Positions 22,501 to 32,279 of a stretch of DNA of 64,000 nt are shown one piece after another. Made by a program: the position numbers and the translations under genes. Within the stretch, counting starts at the first letter, position 1, and the number at the start of each line of letters is the position of its first letter. Source of the DNA: Asterella californica (lineage: Eukaryota; Streptophyta; Marchantiopsida; Marchantiales; Aytoniaceae); NCBI GenBank assembly GCA_036924285.1, contig JAYKYS010000011.1:5146001-5210000 (forward strand). Reading direction: 5' to 3'. The notes below the pieces were generated by a model. The model worked only from the letters and a program-made list of their open reading frames with translations. It made no database searches and was not told the origin of the DNA.

Positions 22501-24146
22501 TCTCACGCACATTCAATGTCTCCTGCAAGCACATCATGCACATTTGCAGGCAAAGCATCCCCGAGCTAACTCTCAATCCTAGAATCCAACAATACCTCTT
22601 TAAATCTCTCTCGAAAGAGACTGGAGGTCTCGGAGATAACAGTGGTGTTTAGTTAACCAACCGTGGTTTATCGCAACTCATCTTATCCTTGCGTCTTTTA
22701 CACAGTCCGCATGTCTCAAACAAGCATAGTCGAATTGAATCTTAGGTCTCGCATTTGTTGAAGCCATGGATCACCACGTGGTGATCCGTGGTTATGACTT
22801 AAGCACAGATTGCGTCATAGATCAAGACCAATCAACCTCCAGGAGGATGTCTTACGGGACACACCTCCCTACACAAGAGAGTCTCGAGACACAACTCTAT
22901 GCGAAGTGTCCTTCAATTGACACGATTGATATCGCTTAGAAATAGCCGGCCTACTCGATCGACACAGATCACTCATGTGACAATCCGTGCTCTCATATCC
23001 AATTGGTGCGCCTCCAAGATCTCTCTTTCTTTCATGGAGGGTCGTCCAGCTCCTCAGAGCTATGAAACTAGCTCCTCGAGAGAAGGATCGTCAATCCCTC
23101 TTTTCTTGGACCCTTCTCTGAGAGATCTCCGAGGGTACCTCGGTCCTCAGAGCGAGTCAACCCCTTTCTCTCTACTTAGTGGAGGAGAGGAACCTCACAC
23201 TGCAAATAATTTTTCTTCTCTCGACTCGACATATGACACATTACTTCCAGCTCGTCATGCGTCCGAATCTGCCCTCCCGTCCGTTCTCACTCACACTACG
23301 TCTTGCATAGTTGACGAGTCCAACACGTCTATCTCGATCTCTATCGATCACTCACTCATCCTCACTTTGCTTATCTCACATTTGCAGCTACAACTTCTAA
23401 CCTCTGGCACATGCGGCTTGGCCACATCAATCTTTCTCGGCTTGATCAACTTCGTCGTCATCAGTCCGTTCTCCGCTTACAGTTGCGTATCATTCACGAT
23501 TTCACTTGCACTTTGTGTTTGCATGACAAGTAGGCTCGCACGAAGTTTCCACGCGTCGTCATTATCTTGGCCCCTGAGATTCTTGAGATTGTCCATTCTG
23601 ACATCAGTGGTCTCATTTCTCCTTACACATTTTCAGCTAGAGTACTTCATGACCATGATCGATGACTACTCCCAATATATCGTTGTCCATTTTCTCCACT
23701 ACACGAGCGACTGTTTCACAATCTTCAAGGAGTTTCACACATTCGTCGAGTGTTAGAACGACAAGAAATTCAAGACTTTGCGCTTTGACAACGGTTGTGA
23801 GTTCTGATCTACCCTTTTGATGCATATTGCCAAGAGCACAACATCCACCGTCAGCTGACCGTTCCTGACACTCCTCAGTAGAATGGGTAGTTGAGCGTAA
23901 AAACTGCACCCTCTTGAACTCTATCCGTGCTATGGTGTTTTCAGCAAGCTTAGATAAACAATTTTGGGGCGAGATTTTTAATTACGCCACTTATGTTCTA
24001 AATCGTTGTCCCACCAAGACCATTGATCCCGCCACTACTCCTTTTGAGCTTTGGCATGACTGCAAGTCACCCATTTCACGTCTTCGTGTTTTTTGCTGCA
24101 CAGCTACTTCGTACACTTTACGATTGAAGCAATCTTCCCAAGAATA
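22501..24146 (+). pseudogene. copia A pre-integrase and integrase region, broken
   Basis: About 23395-23440 encodes WHMRLGHINLSRLDQL, the pre-integrase motif. Integrase pieces follow, including EIVHSDISGLISP and MTMIDDYSQYIVV. Another piece at 23914-24146 includes QFWGEIFNYATYVLNRCPTK. Stops and frame changes are frequent. The stretch at about 22600-23390 lacks recognised motifs. At 24147-24151 the integrase meets the middle of RT directly, so the first half of RT is deleted. Confidence 0.75.
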
Positions 24147-24150
24147 GTAC

Positions 24151-25180
24151 TTGATCATAGATAAGTTCCTATTTTATCTTGGGTTCAGTAAGTCAGGAGC
24201 TGATGATAACATATACTACATTCATAAGAATAATCAGTTTGTTATCCTAACACTTTATGTTGACGATAAGATCATAGCAAGCAGCAAAGAAAGACTATTG
24301 ACGTACATCAAGAACAACCTCAGCGTAACGTTCAAAATGAGTGACATCAATAATATCCACCATTACTTGAGTATAGAGATTAATCAAAACCGAGCAAAAG
24401 GATTGATCATGCACAATCAACTTTATACCTGACCCAAAGGTTATTCTAGTTTGGTCTATAGAGTTTTCAACTTGTTAGTACATCATTGACTCCAGGATAA
24501 GAGTTCTCAATTGCAGATTGTCTTGCTTCTTATGAAGAGAAGGGCACAATGCGCTTCTTATCCATACCAGAACGCAACAAGCTCGATTAATTGGACCGCT
24601 GTTTGTACTCCTCTTGATCTAACCTTTAGCATTAATCTATTATCTCAATACATGACTAACCCAGGACTAAAACACATGACTATCACAAAGCACACATTTC
24701 ATTATGTCAAGGGTACTTTAGACCAATATTTAGAACACAAACACTCGTCTCAACCAATCTCTCTATTCAGCTACACTGATGTTGACTGGAGAGGTCACGA
24801 CGTTCTATTTCTAACAATTGTTTCATCTATCATCAAGGAACAATCAGTTGGTCGTCAACGAGATATAAATCTGTCTCATTGTCAAGTACTGAAGTTGAGC
24901 GTATGAGACAACACATGTTGCTCAGAAGTAATATGGCTTCACCAACTCTTAGCTGATATAGGATTAGCTGAGAATGAGATTACCACTTTGTATTGTGTAG
25001 AAACGTCCAAGTTCCACGACAGGACAAAACATATAGATATTCGGTACCACTTCATTAAGGACCAAGTTATCTCCAAGACAACTGAAGTGAAATATTGCCC
25101 TACTCGGGAGATGGTAGCAGATGTCTTAACTAAGAGCCTACCGGCTCCAAAGTTGAACTACCTCTTACCAAGACTATGAT
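24151..25180 (+). pseudogene. copia A reverse transcriptase (C-terminal half) and RNase H, broken
   Basis: 24151-24432 carries LTLYVDDKIIASS with the YVDD catalytic motif and downstream RT sequence. 24511-24906 and 24988-25179 carry the RNase H region, including the C-terminal block around RTKHIDIRYHFIKDQ and VADVLTKSLP. The N-terminal half of RT is missing and several stops intervene. Confidence 0.82.
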
Positions 25181-25210
25181 TAAATATTTAGTTTGCAACA
25201 AGTAGTCGCT

Positions 25211-25219
25211 GAGTGAGAG
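25211..25219 (+). promoter_or_regulatory. Polypurine tract of copia A
   Basis: GAGTGAGAG directly precedes the TG that begins the 3' LTR. Confidence 0.6.
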
Positions 25220-25426
25220 TGTTGAGATTAAACTGTCTAAGTATGAACTTGAGTAAAACAACTAGTTCAAGATATTTGGGCTCTTGTCCTTTGGCCAGTC
25301 CAGTTTACTTTTGTATCAAAATCTAGATACTTGTCCTATGAGCCTCCGTAACTCGTTATTCAATAAACAATCAACTTACACATACTTTCTCTCTCTTGCA
25401 ACGGTTCTCTCTCCTTTTCCTATACA
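25220..25426 (+). repeat. 3' LTR of copia A
   Basis: 207 bp from TGTTGAGATT to CCTATACA. Its end matches 1-50. The element is followed by single-copy-looking DNA and the MES gene. Confidence 0.8.
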
Positions 25427-26131
25427 TTAGGAGTCCGACTAGATTGGTGGAATGATTCGTACCGTTCTTTCACGGAAGCCAGACCCAAGGATCAAACCGT
25501 ACATATGCGCCGTATCGACGCATATCTCAGGCGACTTGAGGGCTCACAGGCCACCTGAGAAAGAAAGCGTTTTGTAGGAGGTTAAAAGTGAGACGGTGGG
25601 TGACTTGGACACTTATGGTTGTTGCTATCCAGGGTTGTTCATGAGTACGAGACGACAGTAGACGATCTTTTACGAGTCATGCTCGGTAAAGCTGCAGTAG
25701 GTCTTCTTGAATAGGTCGGTCAAACCAAATGTCGGGCGCGGGTACTGTAATCCATCATCCTCCCGTTAATCGTCTTGGTAGGAATACTACTCATTTCCAA
25801 GCTACATGCTATCCATGCCAGATATCAGACGAAGCATATTTCATACAAGGGCAAGGATGTGCATGCTAGATGAAACGATGAAACGTGTTGTAACTGCTGT
25901 GTTTTGTTCACCAGCGATTTTGTCAGCGCCATTCACTATCAGTCTTGTTACTCGACTGAACGACTCTCTGGTTGTTCAATTCGCAGCGCTGGATTCATTT
26001 GCACTTCTACCATTGGAGATTTGAGCTGACTAATTTTTTTTCTTAGTATACTCTCAAGGAGTGCCGATCGTTAACGGAGGATTGACTTCTGAATTGTGAG
26101 CGCTCTGCAGGTTCTCGAAGTGAGGAGTAAC
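25427..26131 (+). other. Upstream region of the MES gene, no gene recognised
   Basis: About 700 bp between copia A and the MES start codon. A 72-codon frame at 25806-26024 has no recognisable features. The promoter presumably lies here, but I could not pick a convincing TATA box. Confidence 0.4.
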
Positions 26132-27780
26132 ATGAGAGTGAAATATGTCGTGCTCGTACATGGTGCATCTCATGGGGCGTGGTGTTGGTACAAGGTGGTG
26201 ACCATGCTTCAGCTCAAGGGTTTCACTGTAGCTGCGATTGATCTCACTTCCATGGGCGAAAACAGGGCAAATCCGGACTCTGTATCCTCTCTCGCGGAAT
26301 TTGCAAAGCCTGTGCTGGACTACTTGGAGAACGTTACTGACAAGGTCAACAACTGTGATCCCAACCTGTTCAGTAGGAAGTAGAAAATGTTATGTTGCAA
26401 ACTCAGGAGAACATTTAGTGTGACGCTTGAAAGCAGATATTAACATGACGGGAAAGAAGAACGTAAGGCGTAAATCTTTTAGGTATATGGTACCCCGTTT
26501 GTTGAATGTCACGAAGCGCTGAAGTGGTCTGTTTGTGGTCTCTGAAATACCTTGCAGTTGAGCTATCCTGTTCAATTCAAGAACTTGATCGCCGAATTGG
26601 TCCAGTCACTATCTGTTTTAGCTTCTCGTTGCGAGAATATTATGAAAATCGCCGTCTTTATTTTGTTTGCAGGTGTTACTGGTGGGACACAGCTTAGGGG
26701 GGATCACTGTGAGTTATGCTATGGAGCAGTACCCTAATAAAATAGGAAAGGCAGTGTTTCTTGCATCTCACATGCCTCTCGGTAACCAAAGTTTTATCAC
26801 CAGTTTACCACCAAATGTAATCCACTTTCAGCGTTTCTTCTTTGTTTTCCAGCATTACTTCTGCAACAGTCGCTCTGAATCTCAGTCCTGGAATTCAGGA
26901 ACGCTACACGCATCTTTCCTTTCAAGTTTTGACTGATGGAGGAAAATTGTGATGTCGTCAGGAGTTAATGTTACGGTGGTTGAAGAGTGTTCTTCCAAAA
27001 TTGCTTGCAGATTCCTAACAGGCTACTACCTCGAGATGCACAAAAACTAAAATACGCAAATGGGAGATCAAATCCACCTACATCTGTAAAATTTAATCTG
27101 GAATATGTCCGGGAAATTTTGTACGACGACTGTTCTGAGGAGGTATGTGTGACTCTGTCCTTGTAAGCATTTGAGGTTGTTCTGGACGCTGGGTTCTGAA
27201 CCAGATAGAGCCCGTGTTTCCACTTTTTGGAATCCGCCTTTCCTGGGATTGTTCTATGAGCATTAGCTGGATGATCAATCGTATTTCCAGCTAAATACGA
27301 TTGATCATCGAGCTAATGCCGATTTAACTGGTGTCTTGAGAACTATCTGTCGGAATTCAGAGTCATTTGGTTGTGCGGGGGGTCTTCTGTTTAACAATCG
27401 AAGGTTATCCGGCTCCATCTGTGTCTGACGAGCATTTCAGAGATTTTGAACGTAGGAAATATGGTTTTGGATAGCAGGGATCGATTTTGACGTCTCTAAT
27501 CCTCTTCTTGCAGGATATTCAGCTAGCCCTGTCATTGCTAAGTCCACAACCTTTTGTCGCCTATTCTGAAATTTTATCCTTGACACCTGAGAAATATGGA
27601 ACGATTCCCCGCTTCTACATCTTAACCAACAAGGACCGTCTTGATCCCCCATCTGTCCAGCAGCTGTTTATAGACTTTAATCCTCCGAACCAGGTTTTCA
27701 CCATCGATAGTGGTCATTCCCCATTCTTTAGCAGGCCATCAGAACTTACATCAATTATTGAAGAGATATCCAAGCTTTGA
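26132..27780 (+). CDS. Methylesterase (MES)-family alpha/beta hydrolase, four exons
   Basis: Exons are 26132-26344, 26673-26816, 27011-27142 and 27514-27780, joined in phase 0 at GT-AG introns of 328, 194 and 371 bp. The product is 251 residues, close to the roughly 260 usual for plant MES proteins. VLVHGASHGAWCWYK (7-21) is the family N-terminal/oxyanion-hole motif. GHSLGG holds the nucleophile Ser78. The likely acid is Asp204 in NKDRLDPP, and the catalytic His231 lies in DSGHSPFF. The lid region NGRSNPPTSVKF is also typical. Family members hydrolyse methyl esters of salicylate, jasmonate or auxin; some are hydroxynitrile lyases or inactive. The substrate cannot be told. No transit peptide is seen at this start, and no upstream in-frame ATG is present. 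It is the only intact host-type gene I recognise here. Confidence 0.9.
27260..27319. other. Near-perfect hairpin within intron 3 of the MES gene
   Basis: Arms 27260-27286 and 27293-27319 (27 nt each) pair with a single mismatch around a 6-nt loop. The size resembles a small foldback element or a miRNA-like precursor; function is unknown. Confidence 0.75.
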
Positions 27781-29455
27781 CCATCGAGAGTATTTGTTTC
27801 TTACGAGATACATTTCCGCTGTCACTCTAACTCAGATGAGATGTACATTATTAACGATTATCCAGCTTAATATGTATGTCCCACTCTACGTCTTCCACTG
27901 TGAACTCTAAGTATGATCAAACCAGTGCATAATCTTGTTTCCAGTTTAAGTAAGCCTGCTCAAGTTTAGACTTGAGTTACAGGCTTGATTAGCTGAACTC
28001 TGGACAGACAGATTTTTTCCGGAGTCAAATATATAATCAACAATAAACACAAACACCAGCTACGTCTGCTCAGCGTTTAACTCAACTCAAAAGATTTTCT
28101 GTGACTGGACCTATATATACAGTCACCAGTATGAGGAAAATGATGTTCAAAGAAGTGAAGGAGCTCAGTCAGAAGTTGCAGGGTATGAGGTTAATATCTG
28201 AAAGAGATTGTAGAAACACTGAGGCTGAGGAAGTAGCTGCTTGCGGGAGATGGTTTAACTTGTTGCGGTTCTTCTGATGTACGCTGAAGCTCACACCGGC
28301 ATCTTGGTCACAGTTTTGTCCTTTCCACCTGATATTCCTCGTATACGAAATCTAACTTGGCGTCTGACGGGCTAATCAACTTTCTGTGTGACTATGTTAG
28401 GCTCAACTTAGAAGTGTCGTAGGAGCTTCGGTAACCTCCTGGACTTGCTTACTGAACACCAGGCAGTTCAAAACACAAAGCAACCGTTAATATCATAATA
28501 TCATATTGAGGCCGCTCAATCATTGACCGTGAAGGATTCCCGTAACTTCGTAGAATCTTTTACAGGTTTCTGCCGTAAATTTTACGGAACACTTTCAGAT
28601 GTGGTAGCAGTCTATGCCCATAGCTGTAATCTCTTGCACACGTGTGGAAACTTATGAATGGGGATGTCTATAGACGGGACATGTGTCTATCTATGAAATG
28701 TCTATCTGACACAGTATGACGTGCATGACTTTAATCTTGTTACTTTAATCCTGTAATTTTGGGTTACTGGGAGAGGGTTTGAGTGGCACTATTATGCTTC
28801 CGTCGTAGCTCTCGAAATTCACCACTATGGAAATATTCTTTTCTGCTCGAGGGTGCTCACTAGGGCAACGAGCAGAATTCCATTCACCTGAATATCGTCC
28901 TGTAGGAGGTCGGAGCAAGAATTAGTGAGGTAACTGACCATATTAGTAGTCCTGAAGCGTTCTATATTATTTATCCCCGGTCGAACTTAGAAGTATTTAT
29001 CGTCCTAAGTTCCCAAAACATGGCTAGTGCAATCAAGTTTGCTTCCATGAGTGGAGAAGGTCCCATGGAAATGAAACGAATCATTGTACAACGAAGATAC
29101 AAGTGGGGACTCTTCTGAACATTGATCTTTCGGACGATGAAGCCAAGGCGGCAATGACGATGATAACGTCCAGAAGAGCGAACAGGAACAACACTCTGTG
29201 ATCAACTGCAACGTGTTACGGGATTAGCCAGAAGGCACATGGAAATATTTGTATTTGAATTCTCAAGCAAGTGGAGGGGAGGTGCTGTCATAGTCTTTAT
29301 TTGCCGTCCTTCCACAAAACCTATGCCGAGCAGACGACGTGAGGAAGGTCTTAGAGAGGAAAACGAAGTGCTTTGATCTGAGCTTGTCTCTTGGTATAAA
29401 CGTAGTATGCTATTGTATATCGCTTATTGGATTTTGGGCCTTGAACTATGAAGAG
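27781..29455. other. Intergenic DNA downstream of the MES gene
   Basis: No recognised gene. A possible polyadenylation signal (AATAAA) occurs at about 28039. A 48-codon plus-strand frame at 28131-28277 follows a TATATATA-like stretch (28111-28119). Other frames are short and unlike proteins. Confidence 0.5.
28131..28277 (+). CDS. Hypothetical 48-residue ORF downstream of a TATA-like stretch
   Basis: ATG at 28131, stop at 28275-28277. The peptide is charged (Lys/Glu/Arg-rich) with no motif I recognise. The TATA-like sequence lies only about 12-20 bp upstream, too close for an ordinary promoter of this ATG. It may be chance. Confidence 0.15.
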   Translation: MRKMMFKEVKELSQKLQGMRLISERDCRNTEAEEVAACGRWFNLLRFF

Positions 29456-29805
29456 TGTTAAATATCATTAGAGGGTAACAACTAAACTCTGTGGAAGGTA
29501 AAAAGACAAAAGAAGTAACTTGTGACATGATTTTGATCTGAGAGTTATTCGGACAACAGTTAGGTAAGTCACTTTGAGTTGACAACAAGGATAAACCAAC
29601 AGTATATTAACACACATTCTTTGCAGAGTAGTTTGAGTCGAGGCTCTCTTTGTTTGTACCAGCTCTGAAGTTTAAGTGAAGTGTTCACATTTCAACTCAA
29701 GATATTTTGTTTAAGTTCTCCTTCAGATCAATTCTAACAAGTTGATTTGTTATTAGTTCTAATCGGTTGGTAGTAGGAGAGATAAAGTTCTCATATTCTG
29801 TTTGT
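29456..29805 (+). repeat. Left LTR of copia F, 5' portion
   Basis: It aligns to the 3' LTR (48715 on) up to about GATAAAGTTCTCATATT, then departs into gag sequence. The last roughly 20 bp of the LTR reappear at 30793-30814. Confidence 0.7.
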
Positions 29806-30792
29806 TGTGGAAGAGAGTATCGGATCTACTATTGAGATTTGTGATACAAGAAGAAAAACTTGAGAGAAGTTAGCTATCATCTATGATCATGTGAGTAAAA
29901 ATATAATGATAAAATTGAAGAATGATTTATACTCTATCAAGATAGATGAGAGTGCAAAATTTCATGAGCACTTTAAGAAAATAGATGATATTTATGTGCA
30001 ACTAACCAGAGCAAGAATGACATATGATGATGAAGATATGGTTTCTATAAATTTGAATGGTCTTAGAAACCCATAATTTCAATTTGTTTCTAATATGAAC
30101 AAAAGAGAGAGTATTTCATCTTATGAGGAGTTGTGTAGTTTACAACATGAAGAAAAACAATTGATCAAAATGTTTCCTTCATAAAAATCAAAGATTTGTT
30201 TTTATGATGATGACTTACGAAAAAGAGGAGCAACAATCTCATAAACATGGTTCTTTTTATTCAAGAAACCAAAGCACAATTTTCTACTCATTCTGCAAGA
30301 AAGAAGCCACAAGAATGAAGAGTGCAGAAAAAAATTGAAAACTTGCATTTTTTGTAAAAAAAAGGAGTCACAAGATTGAAGATTGCTATGCTAGAAAGGC
30401 AAATGAAAGTAAGTACACTACATCAAGTAATACTGTTGTTCAAGAAAAAACACAAGAAGAAAGTGATGTTGATAATATGTTTATTATCAGTTTGATATCT
30501 ATAACAACAAAAAATGAAAATTAGTACATTGATTCTAGTGCTTCTAAGCACATGACCAACCAAAGATCACTCTTGAAAGATTTTTTAACAACTGTAGACT
30601 TTAAGGTTACTGAAGCTGATGATACATGATGTGAAGTTCAAGGTACTCGAGTTGTAATAGTAGAAACAAGCGAATGAGATCTGAAAATATACAAGAGATA
30701 TTTTTTATAATTCCAGAACTCACTAAAAACTTCCTTTCTGTTGGAAACATCACACATCACTGAATGAAGGTGATGTTTTTATGATACAAATG
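29806..30792 (+). pseudogene. copia F gag-protease fragment
   Basis: A frame at 29891-30076 reads SKNIMIKLKNDLYSIKIDES and continues with HFKKIDDIYVQL, typical of the UBN2-type copia Gag. A nucleocapsid trace (CTFCKKK) lies near 30340. The protease region follows with YIDSSASKHMTN (usually DSGAS; here Gly is Ser) and LTKNFLSVGN. It lacks the Gag N-terminus and ends in the protease/pre-integrase linker, with multiple stops. Confidence 0.7.
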
Positions 30793-30825
30793 TGCAGTTC
30801 TCAATTTTGTAACATGGTATCAGAG
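30793..30825 (+). repeat. LTR 3' end plus primer-binding site of copia F
   Basis: GCAGTTCTCAATTTTGTAACA matches the last bases of the 3' LTR (49090-49110) and is followed by TGGTATCAGAG (30815-30825), the initiator-tRNA-Met site. Confidence 0.75.
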
Positions 30826-30854
30826 TTTGACTATCTTAGCTTCAATTTTCTCTT

Positions 30855-31031
30855 TGATATGATGTAACCTTGTTTCCAAACCTTTTGTTCTTTCTCTGAT
30901 AACGTTGTTGTTAACCAAGAACGTTGCACTCTGATTATCCTAGGTCTAAATAGATTTTCTCTCATCTCCAACAATAAATTTCTTAACTATATCAAGGGTA
31001 AAGAACCATCATTAAGAGCAATGTTCAACTT
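30855..31031 (-). pseudogene. copia F RNase H fragment in antisense orientation, part 1
   Basis: This stretch is the reverse complement, with scattered changes, of the sense copy at about 48345-48550. It continues at 47464 after element E. Confidence 0.75.
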
Positions 31032-31036
31032 ATGTT

Positions 31037-32157
31037 TGTCGCGACCCTCATTTCAGATCGGACGCAGATGCGGACAATAGAACCCTAGCGGACTTGTGCT
31101 AGGTTGTGAGCGCTGCGAGTAGGACTTAACGTCTTGGCCGGGAAGTCAGGATCAGATGACCTCTAAGTGATTCTCTGAACCAAGGTTGGAACATTGGGCT
31201 AGGACCTAAAGGCCTACCCCAAGACGACCTCAGACAAACGCTGACCTAAGGGGGCGAGTTTGAGAACGGACCGAAACATGAGTCTGAGACATAGGTCTGA
31301 GACGTGGGTCCAAGACGCAGATGGACCGTGGTTCGAACGCTGGTCCGAACCACACGGTTCGAGTCTGGGTCTGGATCACAGGTTTCAGAAAAATAGCTAA
31401 GTGTTGGAGCTCCAGGGGCGTTTTAGATCTTGGATGGAGCTCCACGTAAGATCTCGAGGCGAATGAGGTATCATTGGAAAGTTCTCGTCAAGAGCTTTCT
31501 AGTGATATATAACACTCTTCGATCTGACCTCCGAGCTAGAAGTTATGACAGAACCAAGATTGGATTGTGGTATAATTTTTAGGGACCAAAGAGGAGGACG
31601 GGGCCACCGATCCTCAAAAGTATATATGAGGGGGGCTCGATGCCTGGGTGGGCCAGGACGAGTCATCCGACCCAGGGTTCGGCGGACGGACTCTAGGGGC
31701 ATGAGGTGATGGCTGGGTCGGTTCCAAGGCACGTTCTCGTCTAGACTTGGACGTCTAGACTTAGGAACGCTGTAAGGGCTGGGGCAAGACTAGGGAACGA
31801 GTCGGCGGGTTAGACCACTGTTCGGGAGCCTAGACCCAGACGGACATCACGGGCGGTTGGGCCGCTAGGTGTGTTGGAGGCACCGTTTAGGACCCTGGAC
31901 TTTATGGGAAGTCCGCCCCAAGTCATCTTGTGACTTGCTCATGTTTGGGACCGACCTAGGCGGGTCTAGGTTGGGACTTAAGAACTGCTGAGCTTGATGA
32001 TTAAGGAGACGGTCCGGCTCCGATCCGGACCAAACTGAGATAAGGTAAGTGGTGCATGGACGCTAATTTGTGATTGTATTTGCAGGTTAGCGGTGTAAAG
32101 TTCGCGACCTACTGAGCAAGAGCTTCCGCTGGCGTAACAAGGCGGTAGGTGCGCGAA
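31037..32157 (+). repeat. 5' LTR of chromovirus E
   Basis: 1121 bp from TGTCGCGACC to GCGCGAA. It contains short repeats around GTCTGAGAC (31270-31310). Frames within are not believed to be coding. Confidence 0.9.
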
Positions 32158-32160
32158 AAG

Positions 32161-32172
32161 TGGTATCAGAGC
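32161..32172 (+). promoter_or_regulatory. Primer-binding site of chromovirus E
   Basis: TGGTATCAGAGC, three bases after the LTR, is exact for the plant initiator tRNA-Met site. Confidence 0.9.
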
Positions 32173-32279
32173 TGACGCTTCGGTGAGCGAGAACTTGAGG
32201 TAGCGGCTGAAGGCTGGACGCTTGAGGAGGGACACGAGACACGAAGCGGATCAGCGTTTCTAGGTGAACACTTGGAGCG

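Larger units (their letters stand above)
1..25426 (+). mobile_element. Ty1/copia retrotransposon A, decayed, interrupted by nested elements B and C
   Basis: The end of a 5' LTR lies at 1-50, a primer-binding site at 51-62, and the matching 3' LTR at 25220-25426. Between them are remnants of gag, protease, integrase, reverse transcriptase and RNase H in copia order. The gag start region (about 63-239) is separated from the rest of gag (21222 on) by nested element B. Stops, frameshifts and loss of the first half of RT show the copy cannot be autonomous. The left target-site duplication is outside the window, so the insertion site cannot be verified. Confidence 0.85.

Noticed and set aside
26817..26852. 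A 36-nt intron in the MES gene with an extra exon
   Set aside because: It is too short for a plant intron and the extra exon disrupts the family alignment; splicing 26816 to 27011 gives the expected protein.
29451..29455. Target duplication for copia F
   Set aside because: AAGAG before the left LTR and AACAC after the right LTR do not match, so the element is rearranged or one side is not an original end.
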